From Mycobacterium adipatum (GTDB lineage Bacteria; Actinomycetota; Actinomycetes; Mycobacteriales; Mycobacteriaceae): a stretch of 64,000 nucleotides of DNA. Shown one piece after another: positions 17,436 through 28,400 of this stretch. A model generated the notes under the pieces. That model saw only the letters and a list, made by a program, of their open reading frames with translations. It was not told the DNA's origin and made no database searches. The position numbers and the translations under genes were made by a program. The DNA lies in assembly GCF_001644575.1 (NCBI RefSeq), contig NZ_CP015596.1, forward strand, positions 5,394,001-5,458,000, in the 5' to 3' direction. Every line of letters starts with the position of its first letter. The stretch's first letter is position 1.

Positions 17436-18530
17436 ATGACGACACCGCCGACCACGGCCGGCTGGTACCCGGATCCCGACGGATCCGGTGGTCAACGCTA
17501 TTGGGACGGCACGGCGTGGACCGATCAGGGTCCCGAGGCCGTCGACACCCCCGCCGCCGACGAGGAGACCTCGGCGTGGCCCGCGGAGCTGCCGCCGTGG
17601 CCGGAAGACATGGAGATGCCGTCCTGGGAGGACGCCGGAAAGCTCGACTCGGCCGAGGCGGATGAGCCGGCCCCCGCGGACGTCCCCGAGGCCACCCACG
17701 ACGAACCCGAGCCCGAGCCCGTCTCCTCCGAAGAAACCGGCGCCGGCGCGGAGCAGGCCGCCGCCGAGGCAACGCCCGAGGCGCCCGAGCCCGAGATGAC
17801 CGCGCCCGCCGTGACCACACCCGAGGTGATCGAGCCCGCCGTGACCGTGCCCGAGGTGACCGTGCCCGCGGTACCCGCGCCCGAGATGGCGATGCCCACC
17901 GAGCCGCCGCCCGCGGCGTTCGCGGCCGCCCCGGCACCCGCCAGCCCGCTCAAGGGCTATCTGATCGGCGTCGGAGCCCTCCTGGTCGTCCTGATCGGCG
18001 TGCTGGTGTGGGCATTCGCCTTCACCGATCCGGGCACCGCAACGACTGAGGCCACCGGGGCGGACGAGTCCTCCGAGGCCACTGGGACGACGGGTGCGGC
18101 AACGGATTCCGCCGCCCCGACCGAGAGCGCCGCCGCGGAGGTCACCGGCACCGATGGGCAGGTCGTCGACGGCGACGTCACGATCACGAGCAAGGGCGTC
18201 GAGATCACCCCGACGGTCGCGGCCGTCGACAACGAGATGTTGACCAAGACGGCGGCCGGCGAGTTCGTCGTCGTGCGCCTGACACTGCTCAACAACGGTG
18301 AGCTTCCGGCCACGTTCCTCGCCGACCAGCAGGTACTCACCGCCGGCGGGCAGATCTACAACACCGAGACCGAGAGCACCTTCTACCTCGGCGGCATCTC
18401 GGCGGTGCTGAACCCGGGCGAGCCCGTCGACGTGGCCGTCGCCTTTGATGTGCCGCCGGGCACGGCACCGGAGTCCGTGCAGGTGCACGGCGACCTGGGC
18501 AGCCCGGGCGCGGTTCTCCCACTTTCCTGA
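17436..18530 (+). CDS. DUF2510 membrane protein with DUF4352-like outer domain
   Basis: 364 residues in four parts. Residues 1-30 form a DUF2510 motif (AGWYPDPDGSGGQRYWDGTA). Residues about 35-165 are Pro/Glu/Ala/Thr-rich low complexity with repeating P-E-V/M-T units. A transmembrane helix follows at about 173-193 (LIGVGALLVVLIGVLVWAF). A Ser/Thr/Ala-rich spacer then leads to an outer beta-rich domain from about 240 to the end (GEFVVVRLTLLNNGELPATF) that resembles DUF4352. Such proteins are common in actinobacteria and have no assigned role. A perfect 9-bp inverted repeat lies just past the stop. Confidence 0.85.
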   Translation: MTTPPTTAGWYPDPDGSGGQRYWDGTAWTDQGPEAVDTPAADEETSAWPAELPPWPEDMEMPSWEDAGKLDSAEADEPAPADVPEATHDEPEPEPVSSEETGAGAEQAAAEATPEAPEPEMTAPAVTTPEVIEPAVTVPEVTVPAVPAPEMAMPTEPPPAAFAAAPAPASPLKGYLIGVGALLVVLIGVLVWAFAFTDPGTATTEATGADESSEATGTTGAATDSAAPTESAAAEVTGTDGQVVDGDVTITSKGVEITPTVAAVDNEMLTKTAAGEFVVVRLTLLNNGELPATFLADQQVLTAGGQIYNTETESTFYLGGISAVLNPGEPVDVAVAFDVPPGTAPESVQVHGDLGSPGAVLPLS

Positions 18531-18547
18531 GCTGAGTTGCCCGCAAA

Positions 18548-18570
18548 CAATTGACGCTGTCCGTCAATTG
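18548..18570. repeat. Perfect 9-bp inverted repeat
   Basis: CAATTGACG and CGTCAATTG flank a 5-nt centre (CTGTC). It is 18 nt beyond the DUF2510 stop and about 160 nt before the DUF2235 gene. It could be an operator or a short terminator hairpin without a T-tract. The AT-rich core is unusual for this region. Confidence 0.7.
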
Positions 18571-18728
18571 GTGGACAGACAACTGATTTCGCGACAAGAT
18601 AGCCTTCTGACGCCGAATTTCGTTGGGTACTGATCCGTTTTCAGCGAGATTACGCCTTGGTAGCGCCAAGGCGGGTTGGCAGAATTGTTCGCTAGAACCG
18701 GATGATGTGGCATCGCAGGGGGTGGGCC

Positions 18729-19595
18729 GTGACGAACATCGTGTTGTGTTTCGACCACTCCGGCGAGAGCAATGCCACCGCCCTCTTCCGACGCGTCGAC
18801 CAGGCCGGGCAGGTGGGTTGGCGGCAGTACACCAACAGTCGTCCCGAGGAGGCCCGGGCGTCGGTCGCCGCGGCCTACTCCCATCTGGTCGATCACTGGC
18901 AGCCCGGTGACGACGTCTTCGTCTTCGGCGCCGGCAGCGGTGCGGCGTGCGCGCAGGCCCTGGCCCGGCTACTCGGCACCATCGGCGTGCTGGACGGCGA
19001 ATTGCGCAGCTACATGCTGGCCACCTATGCCCTGCCGCGCACCGCGCGCACGGCGCAGGAATGGCGCCATGTCACCGAGGTGGCCGCCGGTCTGGCCGAG
19101 CACGACGACATCACCCTGCCGGTGCGCTTCCTCGGCTTGTGGGACGCCACCCGCATCCGCGGCACCGCAGGGCCGGTCAACGTCGCCGCCGGCCGGCACG
19201 CGGTGGCCATCGACGGGGCACCGAACCTGCAGCGCGTCGACGGCGTCGATGAGGTGTGGTTCCGCGGATCGCATCGCGATATCGTGGCCAGCCCATTGAC
19301 CCTGGACTGGATGCTCGACGGCGCCGAGCAGGCCGGGCTGCGGTTGGACCGCACGCCCTCGGCGCACGTCGAGGCCGAGAGTTCGGCGCTGAACGTGGGG
19401 TTGCGGCGGGTGCCGCAAGGTGCGGCAGTACACGCCAGCGTCCAGATGTATGTGCGGGCACATCCGCGGTACTGGCGCCGGCTGCCCGCACAGGTCGAAT
19501 GGGCCGATCTGGACTGGCTGGACCGCGGCGAGCGACTGTTCGCGGGCACGGACAGCGTCCCCGTGCGGCCGCGGGCCCTCGCCACCGCTTCCTAG
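18729..19595 (+). CDS. DUF2235 (Tle1-like alpha/beta hydrolase) protein
   Basis: 288-residue protein of the DUF2235 family, the fold of the type VI phospholipase effector Tle1 and related alpha/beta hydrolases. The start MTNIVLCFDHSGES matches the family's N-terminal (V/L)xCxDGTxN element. I use GTG 18729 since the open frame's earlier ATG adds residues not seen in the family. Around residues 64-75 it reads FVFGAGSGAACA where family members have GFSRGA, so the usual nucleophile Ser is a Gly and a Ser sits one place later. Activity is therefore doubtful. Neighbours give no clue to a substrate. Confidence 0.75.
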   Translation: MTNIVLCFDHSGESNATALFRRVDQAGQVGWRQYTNSRPEEARASVAAAYSHLVDHWQPGDDVFVFGAGSGAACAQALARLLGTIGVLDGELRSYMLATYALPRTARTAQEWRHVTEVAAGLAEHDDITLPVRFLGLWDATRIRGTAGPVNVAAGRHAVAIDGAPNLQRVDGVDEVWFRGSHRDIVASPLTLDWMLDGAEQAGLRLDRTPSAHVEAESSALNVGLRRVPQGAAVHASVQMYVRAHPRYWRRLPAQVEWADLDWLDRGERLFAGTDSVPVRPRALATAS

Positions 19596-19677
19596 CTAAA
19601 TCACGCGCTGCGGTTTACGCGATCACCAGCGAAGCGCTAATGTCCGAGGCGCAATCGGATGATCAGGTGAGGTCGCG

Positions 19678-20493
19678 GTGGAATGGTTTAGGGATCGGTG
19701 GGCCGATCTGAGCGGCCTCGGGTCGGCCGGATGGTTGACGATCGCGGTGTGGGCGGGGCTGGCGCTCGGAGTGGGCGCGTTGGTGTTCACCGCTCGTACG
19801 CTCAAAAAGAACCGCCAGCTCAAAAGCGATGAATTACGGCCGCACGTCGTGGTGTACATGGAACCGCACCCGTCGGATTGGCACGTCATCGAACTCGTGG
19901 TGCGCAACTTCGGGCAGTCCGCTGCACACAACATCAGGTTCGAATTCGTGCATCCGCTTACGGTCGGGCGGTACGAGGACGCCGGACCGGAGGGCCTGCC
20001 CGAGGTGGCCGAACTTCGTCTGCCCAGCGAACTCACTCAACTTGCCCCCGGGCAGGAGTGGCGAACTGTGTGGGATTCGGCGATCAGCCGCGAGGAGTTC
20101 GGCGGGCAGATCCGGGCCAGGTTCGAGGGCACCGTGCACTACGGGGACGCGCCCGCCGGCGGGAAGCGCCGGGAGTTCGACGCGGCGGTGGTGCTGGATT
20201 GGGCGACGCTACAGCCGGTACAGCGCCTCGAGCTGATGACGACCCACGATCTGGCCAAGCGGGAGAAGCAGAAGCTGGAGCTGCTGCGCAGCGTGCTCAC
20301 CTATTTCCATTACGCCTCCAAGGAGACCCGGCCCGAGGTTTTCCGCGCCGAGATCGACCGGATGAACCGGGCGGTGCGCGAGACGCAGGATCGTTGGCGC
20401 ACACGTCAGTCCGACGAGACCACGGAGCTGGACTTTCCCTGGATCCCGTCCGAGACGTCGAATGGACGGCACCACTCCAGCCCCGCCATCTGA
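19678..20493 (+). CDS. Membrane-anchored protein of unknown function
   Basis: 271 residues starting at GTG 19678. One transmembrane helix (WLTIAVWAGLALGVGALVF, about 19-37) is followed by a basic stretch and a beta-rich domain with VVVYMEPHPSDWHVIELVVR and NFGQSAAHNIRFEF (about 58-95). The last 80 residues are charged and probably helical (HDLAKREKQKLELLRSVLTYF). The FGQSAAHNI phrase recalls proteins with a small immunoglobulin-like sensor domain found across bacteria, but I cannot name the family. It is followed after 31 nt by echA3. Confidence 0.65.
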   Translation: MEWFRDRWADLSGLGSAGWLTIAVWAGLALGVGALVFTARTLKKNRQLKSDELRPHVVVYMEPHPSDWHVIELVVRNFGQSAAHNIRFEFVHPLTVGRYEDAGPEGLPEVAELRLPSELTQLAPGQEWRTVWDSAISREEFGGQIRARFEGTVHYGDAPAGGKRREFDAAVVLDWATLQPVQRLELMTTHDLAKREKQKLELLRSVLTYFHYASKETRPEVFRAEIDRMNRAVRETQDRWRTRQSDETTELDFPWIPSETSNGRHHSSPAI

Positions 20494-20524
20494 ATGGGGT
20501 GCCGGGCTCCGTAATATCCGGGCC

Positions 20525-21238
20525 ATGACCGCCACCTACGCCGTTGACGAGGCCGTTGCGACCATCACGCTCGACGATGGCAAGGTCAATGCGCTCTCCC
20601 CGGCCATGCAGGCCGCCATCAACGCCGCGCTGGATCAGGCCGAGACCGACATCGCGGCCGGCACCGTCAAGGTCGTCGTGATCGCCGGGAACGATCGAGT
20701 GTTCAGCGGTGGATTCGACCTCAGCGTGTTCGCCTCCGGTGACGCCGACGCCGGCCACGCGATGCTCTCCGGCGGTTTCGAACTGGCGATCCGGGCGTTG
20801 ACGTTCCCGGCACCGGTGGTGATGGCCGCGACCGGGCCGGCCATCGCGATGGGCTCTTTTCTGCTGCTGAGCGGTGACCATCGGGTGGGCTCGGAGCGGT
20901 CACGCTGCCAGGCCAACGAGGTCGCGATCGGCATGACGTTGCCGATCGCCGCGCTGGAGATCATGCGGGCGCGGCTGACCGCGCCGGCCTACTCACGCGC
21001 GGTGTCGGTGGCCGCGGTGTTCGCCGGGGACGCGGCGATCGCGGGCGGCTGGCTCGACGAGATCGTGGAGCGCGAGGCGGTGCTGACGCGCGCCCAGGCG
21101 GTGGCCGCGGAGTATGCCGCGACGTTGCACCTGAAGGCCCATGTGGCCAGCAAGCTCAAGGCCCGCTCGTCGGCCATCGCGGCGATTCAGGCCGGGATCG
21201 ACGGGCTGGCGGCCGAATTCAAGATGTCGCTGAGCTGA
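20525..21238 (+). CDS. echA3: Enoyl-CoA hydratase/isomerase (crotonase family)
   Basis: 237-residue crotonase-fold protein. Visible features are TITLDDGKVNALSPAM at the N-terminus, the first oxyanion-hole strand FSGGFDLSVF, and the second around PAIAMGSFLLLSGDHRVG. The usual catalytic Glu pair of true hydratases is not obvious in the NEVAIGMTLPIAALEI region, so isomerase or other crotonase chemistry is possible. I start at ATG 20525 (MTATYAVDEAVATITL). Its place near the had operon and upstream of recC matches echA3 (Rv0632c) of M. tuberculosis, hence the symbol. Confidence 0.85.
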   Translation: MTATYAVDEAVATITLDDGKVNALSPAMQAAINAALDQAETDIAAGTVKVVVIAGNDRVFSGGFDLSVFASGDADAGHAMLSGGFELAIRALTFPAPVVMAATGPAIAMGSFLLLSGDHRVGSERSRCQANEVAIGMTLPIAALEIMRARLTAPAYSRAVSVAAVFAGDAAIAGGWLDEIVEREAVLTRAQAVAAEYAATLHLKAHVASKLKARSSAIAAIQAGIDGLAAEFKMSLS

Positions 21239-21354
21239 CGGCAGTTCGCGAACAAATTCAAGACTCTCGAGTCGGGGACCGATCGACGTTGAATAATCAC
21301 CCACACACAAATTGGTGAGGCCCCGAACGCGACCGCACCGATGGAGAGGGCCCG

Positions 21355-22185
21355 TTGAACCACCCCACGCCAGGCTCCCGACCCCCCGGAGAACCGCCGC
21401 GGCAGCGCACGACGTTGCTGTGGGTCGCGTTGGCGATTGCAGTGGTCGTCATCGTGGTGCTGTCCGTCGTCGTCATCAAACAGTTCAGCAACGACACCAC
21501 CGGGAGTCCCATCCCTTCGTCGACGGCAGCGTCGGCAACCGTCCCATCCGCACCCCCGCCGGTCTCGTCGAGCCCAGACGACGGCGTCGTCAGTTCCTCG
21601 ATGACCTGCGACGGCTACACCGCATCCGTCGACGAGGGCTCCCAGCCGGGATGGCACGCGGCGATCAATCGGTTCGGCTTGGCCTATGCCGCCCCGCCGG
21701 ATTGGACCGTCGCGGCATGCGGCGTCCGGTCGGGCTGGGCCAAGCCCTGCCCCGAAGGTCAGTGCGTCATACGGGAACTCGGCGCGGTGGCGACCGTCGC
21801 CAACCCCGCATGCCCCAAGCAGAACCTGGCGATGTCGGGTGTCGCCGGATCCAGGAACCCGGATATCAGGGCCGCCCTGGACGAGGAGTCGGCTCTGGTG
21901 GCACCGATCTATACCCAGGGCGACACGGTGCCGAATGTCGAGTTGGGCCCGGTTCGTGACTTCACCATCGGGACGCGTCCCGCGGTGCAGGTGGTGGCCA
22001 CGGTCACCGGCATCGCCGCAGACGACTGCAACGGGCCGAACGCGCTGCACAGCATGGTCGTCACCACGGTGCCCAACGTGGAGGGATCCGTCGTCTTCTT
22101 GATCTCGTTGCGCGAGGGTGCCACCGCCTCCCCGAAGTCTGATGTCATCGACGGGATGGTCCAGACGCTGCGCAGCCCCGCCTGA
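21355..22185 (+). CDS. Membrane-anchored secreted protein of unknown function
   Basis: 276 residues from TTG 21355. A Pro-rich cytoplasmic start is followed by one transmembrane helix (LLWVALAIAVVVIVVLSVVV, about 21-40), a Ser/Pro/Thr spacer (about 48-80) and an outer domain of about 190 residues. The outer domain has six to seven cysteines (TCDGY, AACGV, PCPEGQCV, NPACPK, DDCNG) that could form disulfides. I do not recognise the family. An 8-bp perfect hairpin lies 32 nt past the stop. The gene sits directly upstream of the giant repeat gene; whether they cooperate is unknown. Confidence 0.7.
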   Translation: MNHPTPGSRPPGEPPRQRTTLLWVALAIAVVVIVVLSVVVIKQFSNDTTGSPIPSSTAASATVPSAPPPVSSSPDDGVVSSSMTCDGYTASVDEGSQPGWHAAINRFGLAYAAPPDWTVAACGVRSGWAKPCPEGQCVIRELGAVATVANPACPKQNLAMSGVAGSRNPDIRAALDEESALVAPIYTQGDTVPNVELGPVRDFTIGTRPAVQVVATVTGIAADDCNGPNALHSMVVTTVPNVEGSVVFLISLREGATASPKSDVIDGMVQTLRSPA

Positions 22186-22216
22186 CGCAACCGCTTAGGT
22201 ATGGCTTAGCAAATCT

Positions 22217-22238
22217 GATCGGCCCACACCGGCCGATC
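22217..22238 (+). terminator. Hairpin downstream of the membrane-anchored protein gene
   Basis: GATCGGCC pairs perfectly with GGCCGATC across a 6-nt loop, 32 nt past the stop at 22185. There is no T-tract. It may act as a terminator before the giant gene, or as a regulatory palindrome. Confidence 0.4.
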
Positions 22239-22318
22239 GTTGCCGCGCTGTTTCAGCAAGCACGAGCGGCTCTCTGCGATCCGGCCACAATTCCGCCACC
22301 GCGGACCGCAAACGGCCT

Positions 22319-22324
22319 TACTAT
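22319..22324 (+). promoter_or_regulatory. Candidate -10 element for the giant repeat gene
   Basis: TACTAT matches the mycobacterial TAnnnT -10 pattern about 120 nt before the TTG start at 22446. No clear -35 is seen. It is a weak call based on motif and position in the 260-nt gene-free gap. Confidence 0.25.
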
Positions 22325-22445
22325 CAGGTACGTCAATTTTGCTGGGCGCATGTCGTGAGGGTCCGATGGCTGGGCACTCGCCGGGGAAACGTGCCACTGC
22401 GAGGCGAGTGGTCCAACGAGGGGCCCTGAGCGGTGGGAGTGGACA

Positions 22446-25400
22446 TTGGCATCTTCTGCACGACGCCGGGATGCGGGGCGCAATCGGGCCCGCCACCACA
22501 AGCACAAGAACCCCGCCCGAGCCCAAGCGACATACCCCACCTTCCGCCTGGACGCCCCGGCAGCCACGTCGACCGCCGACAACGGGAGCTACGGCAGATA
22601 CATCGGCCGGGTCGGCGGGCTGGCTGTCGCGCTCGGCGTCGGTGCCGCCCTGACCACCGGGCTCGGCGCCGGGATCGCCCATGCCGGGCCCAGCACGACG
22701 AAGAACACCTCGCACGACTCGCCGACGACGCCGCGCACAAAGTCACCCAAAACGGCGAAGACGTCCCCCCGGACGGCGACAAGGCCTGCGGCGCCGACCG
22801 CCGACGATCCCCCGGATGCAGTCGACGAGACCGGACCGGACGCCACAACCGACACGCCCACGCAAGCTGACCTCGACGCGACGGTCGCCACCCCAGCGTC
22901 GACCGCGGACACATCGGCGCTCACTGCGGCGCCACCGTCGTCCGAACCCGACCGCGCATACTCCGATGTGTCGGCGCCCGACTCGACACCGGCCGATCCT
23001 GACGCCTCCGTGCTGCCCACCGGATCGACTCCGTCGGCCGCCATCTCACTGCCGTCCCCGACCGACGACACTGCGCCGGCACCACAAGGCACGGGCTTCG
23101 GGACCAACAGCAGCCCGGCGGGTGCCGGCACGCCATCGGCGGCGTCCCTCGCGCCGGTCGCGGCGGCCCCGGCCGCGAAGACGAGCGTCATGCAGGTGTT
23201 CGTCTCGACGCTCCTGTCGCCGTTCCTGGCCCCGGGGCCGGCCGCCCCCTGCCAGCCGCCTCTGATGTGGGCGATGTTGGCCTCCGTCGTCCGCGAGTTC
23301 CAGCGCACGTTCTTCAACAGGTCCCCCGTGGTGCTGCCGCAGGACGTAACCCTTGTCCTGGAGCCGGACGGAACCAGCAGTCCGACAGCGTTCAACGGCC
23401 ATGACGGCGACGGTGACAAGCTCACCTACATCGTGCCGGCGCGCGGCGTCCCCGGCGGGCCCAGCCACGGATGGGTCACCGTCGACGAACTGACGGGCAC
23501 GTTCACCTACACCCGTGACGGGAACTACACCGGTCCCGACCAATTCACGGTTACGGCCAGCGACGCGGGCAACGGCTTCCACATGCACGGATTGCTCGGG
23601 TTCCTGCGCCCAGCCTGGGGCCACACCGATACGACCACGATCACGATCGACGTCGTCGCCGCCGAAACACCGCCAACCGTCAACAACGACTTCTTCACCA
23701 CCCCCGAAGACATCCCGGTGCTGGGCAGCGTGCTGAGCAATGACAGCGATCCCAACGACGAAACGCTCACCACCACACTGCTTTCCGAACCTTCTAATGG
23801 CAGCGTGACACTGGAACAGAACGGAGTGTTCAACTACACGCCGAATCCGGACTGGAATGGTGTGGACGGATTCACCTACCGCGCCTCCAACCGCATGGCC
23901 AGCGCAAGCGCATCCGTGTCGATCGTCGTCACCCCGGTCAACAAAGCGCCACAGACCAGCGACGATCTGTACACCACCACGGAGGACACGGCGATCTCCG
24001 GGAACGTGTTGAACAACGACACCGATACCGATGGCGACGCCATCACCGCCGGCCTCGTGATGCCCGCGAGTCACGGGAACGTCCAACTCAATGCCGACGG
24101 ATCCTTCAGCTACACCCCTGGCGCCAACTTCCACGGCACGGACGGATTCTCCTACGTCGCGTCGGACGGATCACTATCCAGCGCACCGACACTCGTCACC
24201 ATCACGGTCACACCGGTCAATGACGCCCCGGTCGCCCACAACGACAGCTACGCCGTCAATGAAGACAGCATCCTGACCGGCAGTGTGCTGCCGAACGACA
24301 CCGACGCAGACGGAGATTCACTCGCCGTATCGCTGGGGGTGGGACCCGCCCACGGCAGTCTCACACTCAACCCCAACGGGTCGTTCTCCTACATACCGGC
24401 GGCCAACTACAACGGGACCGACAGCTTCACCTATACCGTGACCGACGGCGTGGCCACCAGCAATTCGGCCACCGCCACCATCACGGTCAACGCCGTCAAC
24501 GACATCCCGGTAGCAAGTGATGCTTCGTTCAGTGTCAACGAGGACGGCAGCTACACGGGCACCGTGAGTGTCAACGACGTCGATGGCGATTCGGTGACCT
24601 CCGTGGTGGTCAATGGTCCCGCCCACGGAAGCCTGGCGTTCGACGGCAGTGGCGCGTTCGTGTACACGCCGGCAGCCAACTACACCGGTACAGACTCGTT
24701 CACCTACACCGCGACCGACGGTGTCGGCACCAGTTCTGTTGCCAGAGTCTCGATTACGGTGACACCGGTTAACGACACCCCCGTAGCGGTCAACGACACG
24801 TTCACCGCCAACGAGGACAGCATCCTGACCGGAAGCGTGCTCAGCAACGACACCGATGTCGACGGCAATACCCTCACGGCCACAACGGTTATCGGACCCA
24901 GCCACGGAACGCTTGTGCTGAACGCGGATGGCTCATTCAGCTACACGCCGGACGCCGACTACGCCGGGGCGGATTCGTTCGCCTACGTCGCCGACGACGG
25001 CACCGCGACAAGTTCGGTCGCCACCGTGTCCATCACCATCAGCCCCGTCAACGATGCACCCGTCGCCGGTGACGACATCTTCAGCATCAACGAGGACAGC
25101 TCGCTGACCGGGAACCTACTGGCCAATGACAGCGATGTGGACGGCGATTCGCTGACGGCGTCGCTGACCGAAGGCCCGGGGAACGGCACCCTGGAGTTCA
25201 ATTCCGACGGCACCTTCACCTACACACCCTCTGCCAACTTCAACGGCGTGGATTGGTTCACCTACACCGTCTCGGACGGGGTGCTATCCAGCGCTCCGGC
25301 ACTCGTGGTGGTGCTGGTCGACCCGGTCAACGATGTCCCGGCCGCCGGCAACGACAGCTATACCGTCAACGAAGACAGCACTCTTGCAGGCAATGTGCTG

Positions 25401-28400
25401 TCCAACGACAGCGACGCTGAATCCCTTTCGTTGACAGCAACATTGGTGTCGGGACCCACCCACGGCACCCTCACCCTGTATCCGAACGGCTCGTTCACCT
25501 ATACCCCAGCGCCGAACTACAAGGGGACGGACTCCTTTACCTATACCGCATCCGACGGTACCGCCATCAGTTCAGTGGCAGTGGTGTCGATTTCGGTCGC
25601 CCCCGACAACAAGGTCCCGGTTGCGAACGCAGACAGCTACACCGGCAATGAGGACAGCGCTCTCGCCGGCAACGTGCTGGCCAACGACACCGATGCCGAC
25701 GGCAACACGCTCACCGCGACACTGATCAGCGGGCCCGCACACGGATCGCTGGAGCTGAACGCCGACGGGACCTTCACCTACACCCCAGTGCTGAACTACA
25801 ACGGGGCTGATTCGTTCACCTACACCGCGAGCGACGGCACCGCCACCAGCTCGGTGGCCACGGTGTCGATCACGGTCAGCGCGGTCAACGACACGCCGGT
25901 TGCGGTGGGTGATGCGGCCAGCACCGACGAGGACACCGTCCTCACCGGCAACGTTCTCTCGAACGATTCGGATGTCGACGGCAACACGCTGACCGCGAGC
26001 CTGGTCGATGGGCCCGCCAACGGCACCCTGACCCTCAACCCGGACGGAAGCTTCACCTACACACCGGATGCGGACTTCGACGGCGCCGACTCCTTCACCT
26101 ACACCGCCACCGACGGCACCGCCACGAGCTCCGTTGCCACCGTCTCGATCACCGTCAACCCGGTCAACGATGCACCCGCCACCGTCGCCGATAGCTTCAC
26201 TACCGACGAGGACACGGTGCTCACCGGCAACGTGTTGTCGAATGATACCGACAACGACGGCGACACGTTGGCCGCGACCCTGGTTGACGGGCCCGCCAAC
26301 GGCACCCTCACCCTCAGCCCCGACGGCACCTTCACCTACACCCCGGACACCGACTTCAACGGCACCGACTCCTTCACCTACACCGCAGGCGACGGCACCA
26401 CCACCAGTCCGGTGGCCACCGTCTCGATCACCGTCAACCCGGTCAACGATGCACCCACCACCGTCGCCGACAGCTTCACCACCGACGAAGACACCGACCT
26501 CACCGGCAACGTTCTCTCGAACGACACCGACATCGACGCAGACACATTGACCGCGACCCTGGTCGACGGCCCCGCCAACGGCACCCTCACCCTCAACCCC
26601 GACGGCACCTTCACCTACACACCGGACACCAACTTCAACGGCACCGACTCCTTCACCTACACCGCAGGCGACGGCACCGCGACGAGTTCCGTTGCCACGG
26701 TGTCGATCACCGTCAACCCGATCAACGATGCACCGGTTGCCGCGGGTGACACGGTCAGCACCAACGAAGACACCGTCCTCACCGGCAACGTCCTGACCAA
26801 CGACTCCGATACAGACGGCGACACCCTCACCGCGACCCTGGTCGACGGCCCCACCAACGGCACCCTCACCCTCAACCCCGACGGCACCTTCACCTACACC
26901 CCGGACACCAACTTCAACGGCACCGACTCCTTCACCTACACCGCAGGCGACGGCACAGCGACCAGTTCTGTTGCCACGGTGTCGATCACCGTCAATGCTG
27001 TAAACGACGCCCCGGTCACCGTCGCCGATAGCTTCACCACCGACGAGGACACCGTCCTCACCGGAAACGTTCTCTCGAACGATTCGGACGTGGACGGCAA
27101 CACGCTCACTGCGAGCCTGGTCGACGGACCCACCAACGGCACCTTGACGCTCAACCCGGACGGCAGCTTCACCTACACTCCGGATGCGGACTTCAACGGG
27201 TCTGACTCGTTCACCTACACCGCAGGCGACGGCACCGCGACCAGTCCGGTGGCGACGGTGTCGATCACGGTCAACCCGCTCAACGATGCACCGGTTACTG
27301 TCGCCGACAGCTTCACCACCGACGAGGACACCCCACTGACCGGCAACGTCCTCTCAAACGACACCGACAACGACGGTGACACCCTCACCGCCACCCTCGT
27401 CGACGGCCCCACCAACGGCACCCTCACCCTCAACCCCGACGGAAGCTTCACCTACACCCCGACGGCCAACTACAACGGGGCCGACAGCTTCACCTACACC
27501 GCAGGCGACGGCACCGCGACCAGTTCCGTTGCCACCGTCTCCATCACGGTCAACCCCGTCAACGACACCCCGGTCACCGTCGCCGACAACTTCACCACCG
27601 ACGAAGACACCGTCCTCACCGGAAACGTGCTCACCAACGACTCGGACATCGACGGCAACACCCTCACCGCCACCCTCGTCGACGGCCCCACCAACGGCAC
27701 CCTCACCCTCAACCCCGACGGATCCTTCACCTACACCCCAGACACCAACTACAACGGGGCCGACAGCTTCACCTACACCGCAAGCGACGGCACCGCGACC
27801 AGTTCCGTGGCCACCGTCTCCATCACGGTCAGCCCGATCAATGACACCCCGGTCGCCGCGGGTGACACGGTCAGCACCAACGAAGACACCGTCCTCACCG
27901 GCAACGTGCTGACCAACGACTCGGACGTCGACGGTGACACCCTCACCGCGACCCTGGTTGACGGCCCCGCCAACGGCACCCTGACGCTGAATGCCGACGG
28001 CTCGTTCACCTACACCCCGGATGCGGACTTCAACGGGGCCGACTCCTTCACCTACACCGCCACCGACGGCACCGCGACGAGTTCGGTGGCGACGGTGTCG
28101 ATCACCGTCGACCCGGTCAACGATGCGCCAGTTGCGGCGGGTGACACGCTGAGCACCGACGAGGACACCGTCCTCGGCGGGAACGTGTTGTCGAACGACT
28201 CGGATGTCGACGGCGACACATTGACCGCGACCCTGGTTGACGGCCCCGCCAACGGCACCCTGACGCTGAATGCCGACGGCTCGTTCACCTACACCCCAAA
28301 TACAGACTTCAACGGCGCCGATTCCTTCACCTATACCGCCGGCGACGGCACCGCAACGAGCTCCGTTGCCACAGTGTCGATCACGGTCAACCCGGTCAAC

